Assembly (NCBI GenBank): GCA_002067405.1
Contig: MVRP01000248.1
Location: 1-5,321 of the forward strand
Source of the DNA: Syntrophorhabdaceae bacterium PtaU1.Bin034
GTDB lineage: Bacteria > Desulfobacterota_G > Syntrophorhabdia > Syntrophorhabdales > WCHB1-27
Length of the DNA stretch: 5,321 nucleotides
Direction of reading: 5' to 3'
The notes beneath the pieces were generated by a model. The model was not told where the DNA came from. It was given only the letters and a program-made list of their open reading frames with translations, and ran no database searches. Shown piece by piece: positions 1 through 5,321 of the stretch. A program made the position numbers and the translations under genes. Each line of letters opens with the position of its first letter. Position 1 is the first letter of the stretch.

Positions 1-91
1 TCATTAACAGCCCCGTGTGTACTGTTTTATGGCTACCTGTCAGGGTTTCTTAGGCTGTGAAGCGTTTATTGAGGAATTACAGATGGTTAAA
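1..91. other. Intergenic stretch downstream of tRNA-Pro, nothing recognised
   Basis: These bases lie 3' of the tRNA gene on its strand and run to the window edge. I see no plausible reading frame, no hairpin with a T-tract, and no repeat of the tRNA 3' end that would mark an integrated element. The transcript end or a further gene must lie outside the window. Confidence 0.5.
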
Positions 92-168
92 TGGTCGGGA
101 CGACTGGACTTGAACCAGCGGCCCCAGCGTCCCGAACGCTGTGCTCTACCATGCTGAGCTACGTCCCG
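92..168 (-). tRNA. tRNA-Pro, anticodon CGG
   Basis: Read on the minus strand this folds as a complete 77-base cloverleaf. The acceptor stem CGGGACG pairs with CGTCCCG (7 bp), followed by discriminator A and a genome-encoded CCA (plus-strand 92-94). The D stem is GCTC/GAGC. The anticodon stem CAGCG/CGCTG encloses the loop TTCGGGA, so the anticodon is CGG (plus-strand 132-134) and the tRNA decodes the proline codon CCG. The T stem GCTGG/CCAGT contains one G-T pair and the T loop is TTCAAGT. No insertion or intron is seen. It is transcribed away from holA. No second tRNA gene lies next to it, and the 91 bases downstream of it to the window edge show no convincing terminator. Identity follows directly from the anticodon and the fold. 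Confidence 0.97.
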
Positions 169-183
169 TGCTCTTAAGATAAC

Positions 184-200
184 ATTCTTCATCGAAGAAT
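184..200. repeat. 7-bp perfect dyad upstream of tRNA-Pro
   Basis: ATTCTTC, three bases (ATC), then GAAGAAT form a perfect inverted repeat. It lies 16 bases upstream of the mature tRNA 5' end, where tRNA promoter elements are expected. A TATCTT hexamer on the minus strand (plus 176-181) could serve as a -10 box and would place the dyad in the spacer and -35 area, but no good -35 hexamer is seen. It could be an operator, a small hairpin, or chance. It lacks the T-tract of a terminator. Confidence 0.3.
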
Positions 201-309
201 TCCATCCTTTTCTCGGGGAGCGTCGGCCAGAAGCGGCAGGGCTGTTGGAGCGGCCGCCCGTTCTTATACGTCCAAAGGTTGAAAAACGGGTGCCCGGGAT
301 AGTACTATT

Positions 310-314
310 AAGGA
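310..314 (+). promoter_or_regulatory. Ribosome binding site of holA
   Basis: AAGGA lies four bases before the ATG at 319 and supports that start. The surrounding bases ACTAT (304-308) and ATAGT (314-318) are complementary, so the site could sit partly in the loop of a weak hairpin. A second ATAGT at 299-303 could pair with ACTAT instead. Confidence 0.6.
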
Positions 315-318
315 TAGT

Positions 319-1281
319 ATGGGACAGATCGTTCTTGCCTACGGGTCGAAAGACAATTTTGCGGAAGATGTTCATCTGCTGTCCAAAAGATGGTACGAGA
401 ATCCCCGTGTTGTAGCGGTTTCAGGAGCTTCGGTACGAGAAACGGTGATAGAAAAGGCTTCAGCTCTCTTTGTTGAGGAGAATCTTGTTGTCGCGCTCTT
501 GGACCCTCCTTCGGAGGTGATCGGCAGGATTCAGGCTCCCCTGAACGTGCTGAAAGACAGGGCAGGTGTTATTATTTACGTTACCTCTGCCGATTTTGAA
601 CTGCCCGCCTCCCTGGACGCTGTTCGTATTACCGTTGAGAAGGAGAAAGCGAAGCGGGTTAAGGAGAAAGTATTGGCGCTGGTAAAGGCCGGCGGGAAGA
701 AGATGACGGACAAGGCCTTTACCCTTCTCAAGGAGCGGATCAGGGACGAGGTGCTTCTCGACGAGGAAATAGCAAAGCTGATAAGCTACGTGGGAGACAA
801 AAAAATCATTGAAGGCAAGGATGTAGCAGCCATTATTACTGAAGTACATGAAGAAGATTTCATAGCCTTATCGGATGCGGTAGCGCGGAGGGATAGGAAA
901 GAGACTATCTCGATTCTCGAGACCCTCCTGTCTCAGGGTACGAATATGCTCGCGATCCACGGCTTCATGGCGAGACTTGTCAGGCTGCTGCTTCAGGCAA
1001 AAGACGGGGAAGAGTTCTTCAGGGGGGCATCCGATTTTCGCCAGTTTTCAAAAGTCTTCAGCAGACTCAAAGAGAGTCTCGACACAGTCCCTGCAGAGAA
1101 GAGATACTACCTCGCTTATCAAAAGCCTTTTTACGCCTTCAACCTCAACAAGACCAGCAAGAAGTTCACGGAGGAGGACCTTCTTGCCTTCCTTAATATG
1201 CTGGCGAATTTCGACAGGAAGGTGAAAAAGGGAACCAGGCATGACAGAGCCAATTTCGAAGTCGGCCTCCTAGAGACCTAG
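319..1281 (+). CDS. holA: DNA polymerase III subunit delta (clamp loader)
   Basis: This encodes 320 residues, close to the usual 330-350 of the delta subunit, which opens the beta sliding clamp and loads it on DNA within the gamma/tau complex. The protein fits the family order. Residues about 1-110 form an AAA-like domain that, as is normal for delta, lacks a Walker A motif (it starts IVLAYGSKDN). Residues about 111-180 are a small helical domain with the family-typical block KKIIEGKDVAAII (161-173) followed by EEDFIALSDAV. Residues about 181-320 are the helical collar domain, containing FMARLVRLLLQAK and ending DRANFEVGLLET. The N-terminal part is diverged compared with textbook HolA, so the call rests mainly on the middle and C-terminal blocks and the overall architecture. 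The start is fixed by AAGGA four bases upstream. The protease gene begins immediately after its TAG stop. No frameshift or truncation is visible. Confidence 0.85.
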   Translation: MGQIVLAYGSKDNFAEDVHLLSKRWYENPRVVAVSGASVRETVIEKASALFVEENLVVALLDPPSEVIGRIQAPLNVLKDRAGVIIYVTSADFELPASLDAVRITVEKEKAKRVKEKVLALVKAGGKKMTDKAFTLLKERIRDEVLLDEEIAKLISYVGDKKIIEGKDVAAIITEVHEEDFIALSDAVARRDRKETISILETLLSQGTNMLAIHGFMARLVRLLLQAKDGEEFFRGASDFRQFSKVFSRLKESLDTVPAEKRYYLAYQKPFYAFNLNKTSKKFTEEDLLAFLNMLANFDRKVKKGTRHDRANFEVGLLET

Positions 1282-2106
1282 GTGAAAAAAAGGGGCTTGC
1301 TTCTCCATATAACGCTTTTCCTGCTCACCATCCTGACAACTTATTACGCGCAGGGCGCGCTGTATAGTGTTTCGGTAATGGCTATACTGCTCTCCCACGA
1401 GATGGGACATTACATTGCAAGCAGGAGATACGGTGTTGCTGCAACCCTTCCGTACTTCATTCCCTTTCCCCTCTCACCGTTCGGCACTTTCGGCGCGGTC
1501 ATCAAGATGGGTGGCATCATAACCGATAGAAAGGCGCTCTTCGACATAGGGGTGGCAGGTCCCATATGTGGCTTTATACTTGCCGTTCCCTGTGTGCTTA
1601 TAGGGGTGAAACTGTCAACGGCCGTCAAGGTTACCGCCGCGACCCCCTACCTGATGCTCGGAGACCCTTTGCTCTTCCAGCTTGTCCAGTGGCTGGTAGT
1701 CGGCGATCTCCCCTCTGGCTATGGGTTACTGTTGCATCCTGTGGCGTATGCGGGTTGGGTAGGGCTGTTTGTGACTGCGCTCAACCTCCTGCCGATAGGG
1801 CAGCTGGACGGCGGGCATGTCGTGTATGCAGTGTTCCGGGACAGGAGCCAGTGGGTATTTCGGGTCTTGATTGCCGTGCTCCTGCTGTTGTCCGTTGTTT
1901 ACAGCGTCAGTTGGGTGGTCCTTGCACTACTGCTCCTCGCATTCGGCATCCGTCATCCTGAGCCTCTTGACCCGGACACGCCACTCGATGGGAAAAGGAA
2001 ATGGCTTGCTGTCGCAGTGCTTCTTATCTTTATACTGTCCTTTGTTCCTGCTCCCTTTGCGGGGAACAGCATGATTGAGTTGATCAGGAAGCTGTTTGCT
2101 TCGTAG
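1282..2106 (+). CDS. Site-2 protease family (M50) intramembrane zinc metalloprotease
   Basis: This is a 274-residue polytopic membrane protein. The zinc-binding HEMGH motif (H39, E40, H43) lies in the second hydrophobic segment. The second conserved motif NLLPIGQLDGG (168-178) supplies the third zinc ligand, D176. Other family marks are the PYFIPFPLSPFGTFGAVIKM loop after HEXXH, DIGVAGPICGF (88-98), and the RHPEPLDPDTPL stretch (224-235). The pattern resembles the EGY-like branch of site-2 proteases more than RseP, and no PDZ domain is present. Hydrophobic segments lie near 6-24, 29-45, 88-110, 147-172, 192-222 and 241-258. Such enzymes cut membrane-spanning substrates, often anti-sigma factors or other regulators, but the substrate here is unknown. 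The start is GTG, directly following the holA TAG with no gap. Only a weak TAGAGA (1271-1276) could serve as binding site, so translation probably depends on termination of holA. The next in-frame ATG (1378) would remove the first membrane segment. Confidence 0.92.
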   Translation: MKKRGLLLHITLFLLTILTTYYAQGALYSVSVMAILLSHEMGHYIASRRYGVAATLPYFIPFPLSPFGTFGAVIKMGGIITDRKALFDIGVAGPICGFILAVPCVLIGVKLSTAVKVTAATPYLMLGDPLLFQLVQWLVVGDLPSGYGLLLHPVAYAGWVGLFVTALNLLPIGQLDGGHVVYAVFRDRSQWVFRVLIAVLLLLSVVYSVSWVVLALLLLAFGIRHPEPLDPDTPLDGKRKWLAVAVLLIFILSFVPAPFAGNSMIELIRKLFAS

Positions 2107-2110
2107 GGCG

Positions 2111-2152
2111 TCGGAAGGCGGGGGCAGGGCAATAATCTCCTGCCGCTTCGGC
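2111..2152 (+). repeat. Imperfect GC-rich hairpin after the protease gene
   Basis: GGCAGG (2123-2128) pairs with CCTGCC (2139-2144), extendable by one G-T pair. The outer parts GGAAGGCG and CGCTTCGG can pair further with bulges. It begins a few bases after the protease stop codon and could help end or protect the plus-strand transcript. It is not followed by a T-tract, so I do not call it an intrinsic terminator. Confidence 0.3.
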
Positions 2153-2197
2153 TTCGGTATTGACTGATTGACCTGAATCGTATTTGTATCGATTTTT

Positions 2198-2240
2198 GGT
2201 GCACCCGTGAAACCGAAAAGCCGGTGGTCACGGGTGCACC
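2198..2240. repeat. Perfect 13-bp inverted repeat between convergent genes
   Basis: GGTGCACCCGTGA (2198-2210) is exactly complementary to TCACGGGTGCACC (2228-2240). Inside the 17-base loop, ACCG (2212-2215) and CGGT (2222-2225) add a 4-bp inner stem, giving one long, strong hairpin. It lies 19 bases beyond the stop of the minus-strand lipoprotein gene and 91 bases beyond the plus-strand protease gene, so it probably marks the 3' boundary of both transcripts. The only T-run (2193-2197) lies before the hairpin on the plus strand, so the minus-strand transcript would carry an A-run after it. Neither strand shows canonical rho-independent geometry. Each arm also contains the self-palindrome GGTGCACC (2198-2205 and 2233-2240), 35 bp apart centre to centre, so a paired DNA-binding site is an alternative reading. 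Confidence 0.7.
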
Positions 2241-2259
2241 GGATTGTTGGCAGTCTCTG

Positions 2260-2877
2260 CTACTCAGTCTCGATAACCCTGATTGAATCAGGCTTTTGGA
2301 GGCCGAGACTTCTCACGATTTCCGCATTCTTTGCAGCTTGAGAAAAGTCCATCTGTCCATTTATCATATCTATGAAATCGGCTTTTTTGAGATAGATAAT
2401 GGCGTATTCCAGGAATCCGCCGTAAGTGTCGCATTGAGAGAGGTCCCGGACGGGCCAGTAAACGCCGAAGGCGAGCCCGTCAATTCCATCCGCCTGAACA
2501 TCCTGAGGTCTCAAATACCGCAGATTCTTCTCGAACTGTCGCTCAAAAACCTCGCCGAACCTCTTTTCGGGCGTGGTCTGTTCCTGTCCGAAACTTATAT
2601 CTCGCGGCCGGACCTCCACAAGCAAATAATAGTATTTCTTGCCCTGGCCGTCGGAAAGACTCGTGAAGCCGATCCCATTCGGATAAACATCAACTCCTGC
2701 CCTCTGGTAACGCTGGTAGATGTCTCTTAAGTTAGCGTGGTTGTCGGCTGATAGCGCCGTGAGTTTAGGATCAGGATAGGAAGTCCTTATACCTTCGTTC
2801 GCATCTTTTGCAACGAAGACCGGACCCGTACAAGAGACAACCGCGCACAGGATAAAGAAAGCAATCAAGGTTTTCAT
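2260..2877 (-). CDS. Predicted outer-membrane lipoprotein of unknown function
   Basis: This encodes 205 residues with a classic lipoprotein signal peptide: MKT, a hydrophobic core (4-14) and lipobox VVSC with the lipidated cysteine at 16. Residue 17 is Thr rather than Asp, which under the enteric sorting rule predicts outer-membrane rather than inner-membrane location. The mature part is mixed polar and aromatic with no further membrane segment. It includes a helical stretch LRDIYQRYQRAG (50-61), a strand-like KKYYYLLVEVRPRDI (80-94), a charged helix FGEVFERQFEKNLRYL (107-122), a block GLAFGVYWPVRDL (134-146), and a helical C-terminus. I do not recognise a domain and assign no function. The ATG overlaps the TGA of the merR-type gene by four bases (ATGA). 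A strong AAGGAG lies seven bases upstream inside that gene, so the start is well supported and translation is likely coupled. It is the last gene of the pheT-ihfA-merR operon in this window. Confidence 0.85.
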   Translation of the reverse strand: MKTLIAFFILCAVVSCTGPVFVAKDANEGIRTSYPDPKLTALSADNHANLRDIYQRYQRAGVDVYPNGIGFTSLSDGQGKKYYYLLVEVRPRDISFGQEQTTPEKRFGEVFERQFEKNLRYLRPQDVQADGIDGLAFGVYWPVRDLSQCDTYGGFLEYAIIYLKKADFIDMINGQMDFSQAAKNAEIVRSLGLQKPDSIRVIETE

Positions 2878-3191
2878 GTTTGGTCTCCTTTGTTGAGTAT
2901 TTTGACGATCTCGTTCAGGTCTTCTTTGATCTCATCCATGAGAGTCTTCTGTGTGTTCATGTACCTTTTTGCCCCGTCGATCGTGAACCTCTTTTCATAA
3001 AGGAGTTTTTTGATAGTGAAGATCGCGTCCAGATCCTTTTTCCTGTAAAGCCTTTGCCCCTTGGAGCTTTTCACCGGCTTTATGTTTCGAAACTCCTGTT
3101 CCCAATACCTCAAAATGTGGGGCTTCAAGCCCGTTAAGTTGCATACTTCTCTAATCCTGTAGAATACCCGTTCAGGGATATTCGGGATCAT
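2874..3191 (-). CDS. Short MerR-family transcriptional regulator
   Basis: This encodes 105 residues with an N-terminal MerR winged helix-turn-helix. The stretch VFYRIREVCNLTGLKPHILR (9-28) is followed by YWEQEF, the usual hallmark of the family. The wing carries KGQRLYRKKDLDAI (44-57) and is followed by the helix IKKLLYEKRFTIDGAKRYM (60-78). Residues about 82-101 (TLMDEIKEDLNEIVKILNKG) look like the start of a dimerising coiled coil. No effector-binding domain follows, and the only cysteine (C17) sits in the helix-turn-helix, so metal sensing of the classical MerR kind is unlikely. Short MerR proteins next to ihfA and pheT are a familiar arrangement in several Gram-negative lineages, but their targets are generally unknown. 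The ATG follows the ihfA stop after five bases, with only a weak AGAGA upstream. The stop overlaps the lipoprotein start. Confidence 0.9.
   Translation of the reverse strand: MIPNIPERVFYRIREVCNLTGLKPHILRYWEQEFRNIKPVKSSKGQRLYRKKDLDAIFTIKKLLYEKRFTIDGAKRYMNTQKTLMDEIKEDLNEIVKILNKGDQT
2885..2891 (-). promoter_or_regulatory. Strong ribosome binding site of the lipoprotein gene
   Basis: Read on the minus strand, AAAGGAG lies seven bases before the lipoprotein ATG, within the last codons of the MerR-type gene. It fixes the start and suggests that the lipoprotein can be translated well in its own right as well as by coupling across the ATGA overlap. Confidence 0.8.
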
Positions 3192-3196
3192 TATCT

Positions 3197-3484
3197 CTAA
3201 TGTCCGTGATTATTGTTTATATCGTCTTTCAAGACCTGGCTCAACCTGAAATTCAACACTCTCCGAGGGGCAATCTGAATCTCCTCACCAGTTTGAGGGT
3301 TTCTTCCCTTTCTTGCTTTCTTGTCTTTTACCACGAAATTTCCGAGCCCTGAAATCTTGACGTTCTTGCCCTCTGCCAGGTTGGTCTTTATTATCTTGAA
3401 AAAATGCTCGACGATGTCGGAAGATTCTCGTTTTGAGAAGCCCAGCTTCTCATAGACAGTCGCCACTATTTCTTGTTTGGTCAT
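3197..3484 (-). CDS. ihfA: Integration host factor subunit alpha
   Basis: This encodes 95 residues, a full-length member of the HU/IHF family of DNA-bending proteins. The N-terminal helical dimerisation body (MTKQEIVATVYEKLGFSKRE and DIVEHFFKIIKTNLAEG) leads into KNVKISGLGNFVVKDKKAR (40-58). The beta-arm signature GRNPQTGEEIQI (60-71) follows, with P63 as the expected DNA-intercalating proline. The C-terminus RRVLNFRLSQVLKDDI (74-89) favours IHF alpha over HU. Location directly after pheT is the classical ihfA position and supports the subunit assignment. IHF alpha acts as a heterodimer with IHF beta, which is not in this window, in promoter architecture, recombination and replication initiation. 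The ATG is preceded by a good binding site overlapping the pheT stop. The short tail NNNHGH is unremarkable. Confidence 0.95.
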   Translation of the reverse strand: MTKQEIVATVYEKLGFSKRESSDIVEHFFKIIKTNLAEGKNVKISGLGNFVVKDKKARKGRNPQTGEEIQIAPRRVLNFRLSQVLKDDINNNHGH

Positions 3485-3487
3485 ACA

Positions 3488-3495
3488 CCCTCCCT
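3488..3495 (-). promoter_or_regulatory. Ribosome binding site of ihfA overlapping the pheT stop
   Basis: On the minus strand AGGGAGGG precedes the ihfA ATG by three bases, with its GGAG core about five bases away. It shares bases with the TAG stop of pheT (3494-3496). Ribosomes finishing pheT therefore cover the ihfA start, which suggests translational coupling. Confidence 0.75.
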
Positions 3496-5320
3496 ACGTC
3501 CTCAGTTTTATCCCATGTATCTTGATAAGCCTTTCGATAATGATTTGTTGCAAGCTGTTCACGTTCTCATCCGTGAGGGTATCCTCATAAGACTGAAATA
3601 CAACGCGGAAAGATATGCTCCTCACCTCCTTTTTAAAGATGTCGAAGACCCCGACCGATACTATGAGAGGCGACACTTCTCGTATGTTTTCGATCAAGTC
3701 GCCAACCGGAACGGCATCATCTACGTAAAAGGAAAAATCGCGGGTGACGGCCGGGTAACGTGATATAGGTTTATATATCCGATCCTGATTCCCTTTGCCG
3801 GTAATCAGATCAAAATTGATCTCAGCGCACAGGACCTTCTCCTTGATCTCATAGGCTTCGCGCACTTCTTCCTTGATCTCTCCCATCCATCCTATCTTCG
3901 TGCCTTCAAGGTAAAGGTCAGCGGCGACGTTCCCATCGAGGAAGGGTTCATCGGCCTTTGCGACCGTTAATACGAGGTTGAAACGTTCGCATAACCCTTC
4001 GAGCACACCCTTTAAATCGAAGAAATCGAAGTCCTTGGGAGAGTCCTTCCAGAAATACTCCCTTTCCTTTCCTGACATGGTGCAGCAGACATGGAACGAT
4101 TCAATGGGCAATTCTCCCTGTCCGCGGTAAAAAACCTTTCCTGCTTCAAAGATTCTCAGGTTTTTTGTTCCCCGGTTCACATTATAAGCGACGTTCTCCA
4201 GGACCCCTGCTGCGAGGAAGGTACGCATGACCGCGAGTTCTTTTGAAATGGGATTGACTATCGGGACATACTGTTGTCGCTGGTCCGATTCCCCGAAGCT
4301 GAAATTCTCGATGTCCTTCACATTGAAGAACCCGTAGTTGATCACTTCGAAAAACCCGCACGAAGTAAGGTACTCCTTGAGTGAATCGATATCAACGTCC
4401 GTTTTTGGCTTGCTAACCGGAAGAAGAGGGCTCACGGGTACGGATGCGGGAATGGCATCGAACCCGACCATACGGGCTGTTTCCTCGATGAGATCGATGT
4501 ATTCATTCACGTCGTGACGGTATGATGGAATGGAGAAGGTAACCTTATCCCCTTGTGATTCGGTTGCACGTATGCCGATTGAATCGAAGGCAGTGACTAT
4601 GCTCTCCCTTTCAAGCGGGATGCCGACAATCTCACCGGCCCGCTGGATATTCAAAGAAATGGATTTCGGCGCCCTTTTCTCGTAGATTTCCTTCGATCCG
4701 CCGAGGACAGTACCGCCGGAAGTGCGCTGCATGAGCTCGATAGCCCTGCGGGCGGAGTAATCGACGTTCTCTATATCTATTCCCTTTTCGAAACGGGATG
4801 AGGCTTCGGACTTAAGGTCAAGCCGTCTCGCCGTCTTCCTGATAAGGAACGGGTTAAAAAAGGCGCTCTCAAGGGCCACATCCTTCGTGTCCGCGCTGAT
4901 TTCCGAATTCTCTCCGCCCATAACACCGGCGAGGGCAACGGGTCCGACTCCGTCACATATCAATATGTCACCCTTTTCCAAGGGTCGGTCGACGCCGTCA
5001 AGGGTGCGGAACGCGGTGCCCTTTTGGGCGACCTTAACTTCGATCCGCCTCTCCCTGATCTTCGCGTAATCAAAGGCGTGGAGGGGCTGGCCGAGCTCCA
5101 GCATGATGTAGTTCGTGACGTCAACGACGGCGTTTATAGGTCTCATTCCGCATTTGATAATGCGGCTCCTCATCCAGAAAGGGGCGGGGACAATGGAAAT
5201 GCCCCGGATCAATTTGAGGATATACCGGGGGCAGGCATCGGTGTCGAGTATCGCAAGGTCGATATAGCCGTTAATGTCCTCCTTGTCCTCCAGGTTAATG
5301 GCGGGGAGGGTAACGGGCAG
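3494..5320 (-). CDS. pheT: Phenylalanyl-tRNA synthetase beta subunit (5' end outside window)
   Basis: This gene supplies the beta chain of the alpha2-beta2 enzyme that charges tRNA-Phe. The reading frame is open from the TAG at 3494-3496 to the right window edge, giving 608 visible residues against about 800 in the family. About 190 N-terminal residues, including most of the OB-fold tRNA-binding domain, are missing. Numbering visible residues from the edge, DTDACPRYILKLIRGI (24-39) and NAVVDVTNYIMLELGQPLHA (64-83) open the B3/B4 editing region. This region also contains LAGVMGGENSEIS and SEASSRFEKGID (171-182). The B5 domain (about 218-293) ends in IPSYRHDVNEYIDLIEETAR, with the acidic residues that bind magnesium. 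The synthetase-like core follows, with INYGFF, VNPISKELAVMR and FEAGKVF. The FDX-ACB anticodon-binding domain spans about 516-608 (YKPISRYPAVTRDFSF to the C-terminus). The TTG at 5210-5212 is an internal leucine codon, not the start. The frame is intact. pheS is expected upstream, beyond the window. Confidence 0.97.
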   Translation of the reverse strand: MPVTLPAINLEDKEDINGYIDLAILDTDACPRYILKLIRGISIVPAPFWMRSRIIKCGMRPINAVVDVTNYIMLELGQPLHAFDYAKIRERRIEVKVAQKGTAFRTLDGVDRPLEKGDILICDGVGPVALAGVMGGENSEISADTKDVALESAFFNPFLIRKTARRLDLKSEASSRFEKGIDIENVDYSARRAIELMQRTSGGTVLGGSKEIYEKRAPKSISLNIQRAGEIVGIPLERESIVTAFDSIGIRATESQGDKVTFSIPSYRHDVNEYIDLIEETARMVGFDAIPASVPVSPLLPVSKPKTDVDIDSLKEYLTSCGFFEVINYGFFNVKDIENFSFGESDQRQQYVPIVNPISKELAVMRTFLAAGVLENVAYNVNRGTKNLRIFEAGKVFYRGQGELPIESFHVCCTMSGKEREYFWKDSPKDFDFFDLKGVLEGLCERFNLVLTVAKADEPFLDGNVAADLYLEGTKIGWMGEIKEEVREAYEIKEKVLCAEINFDLITGKGNQDRIYKPISRYPAVTRDFSFYVDDAVPVGDLIENIREVSPLIVSVGVFDIFKKEVRSISFRVVFQSYEDTLTDENVNSLQQIIIERLIKIHGIKLRT

Positions 5321-5321
5321 G

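Noticed and set aside
92..168. tRNA-Pro as an integration site for a mobile element
   Set aside because: No integrase gene, no duplicated tRNA 3' segment and no foreign-looking genes are visible on either side within the window.
279..308. Possible holA promoter, TTGAAA (279-284) and TACTAT (303-308) with an 18-bp spacer
   Set aside because: Transcription would begin at about 314-316, removing the AAGGA ribosome binding site and leaving almost no leader. The match is also partial. It is more likely chance or the promoter lies further upstream.
40..375. A 111-codon minus-strand open frame spanning the tRNA gene
   Set aside because: It reads straight through tRNA-Pro on the same strand and contains the GRWFKSSRPDHL-type peptide that is a known artefact of translating tRNA genes. 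It also overlaps the holA start and has no supporting features.
460..849. A 129-codon minus-strand frame antisense to holA
   Set aside because: The plus-strand frame encodes a coherent HolA protein. The antisense frame shows no domain, no binding site and no operon context.
1566..1961. A 131-codon plus-strand frame inside the protease gene
   Set aside because: It is an out-of-frame shadow of the M50 protease, rich in Arg, Cys and Pro as expected from reading a GC-rich membrane-protein gene in the wrong frame.
5210..5212. TTG as a possible start of pheT, giving a 572-residue protein
   Set aside because: The same frame continues upstream without a stop to the window edge and encodes conserved PheT sequence (DTDACPRYILKLIRGI), so this codon is an internal leucine.

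Overview
The window reads as an ordinary bacterial housekeeping region from a Gram-negative organism of roughly balanced base composition. Three things suggest a Desulfobacterota or Nitrospirota-like lineage: the order pheT, ihfA, short merR; a diverged HolA; and an EGY-like site-2 protease. This placement is inferred from gene order and protein character only and has not been checked by any search. A lipoprotein with a clear lipobox and the presence of IHF alpha agree with a diderm cell.

Layout. A tRNA-Pro gene with anticodon CGG lies on the minus strand at 92-168, with its CCA end encoded. A gap of about 150 bases separates it from a plus-strand pair: holA (319-1281, DNA polymerase III delta) and a GTG-started M50 membrane metalloprotease (1282-2106). 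The protease start codon directly follows the holA stop codon with no spacer. A 153-base convergent intergenic region (2107-2259) holds a strong 13-bp inverted repeat and a weaker imperfect hairpin, neither followed by a T-tract. The rest of the window is one tightly packed minus-strand operon, read from the right edge leftwards: pheT (5' end cut off by the window), ihfA, a short MerR-type regulator, and a lipoprotein of unknown function. The gaps are 9 bases, 5 bases and a 4-base ATGA overlap.

How the genes work together. The minus-strand operon couples phenylalanyl-tRNA synthetase beta with IHF alpha, as in many bacteria, and extends to a small DNA-binding regulator and an envelope lipoprotein that appear co-translated. 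The plus-strand pair joins the clamp-loader delta subunit to an intramembrane protease. This probably reflects transcriptional convenience rather than a shared pathway.

No CRISPR array, mobile element, phage gene or defence system is visible. The least explained items are the uncharacterised lipoprotein coupled to MerR and the palindromic element at 2198-2240. Neither amounts to clear evidence of a new system.
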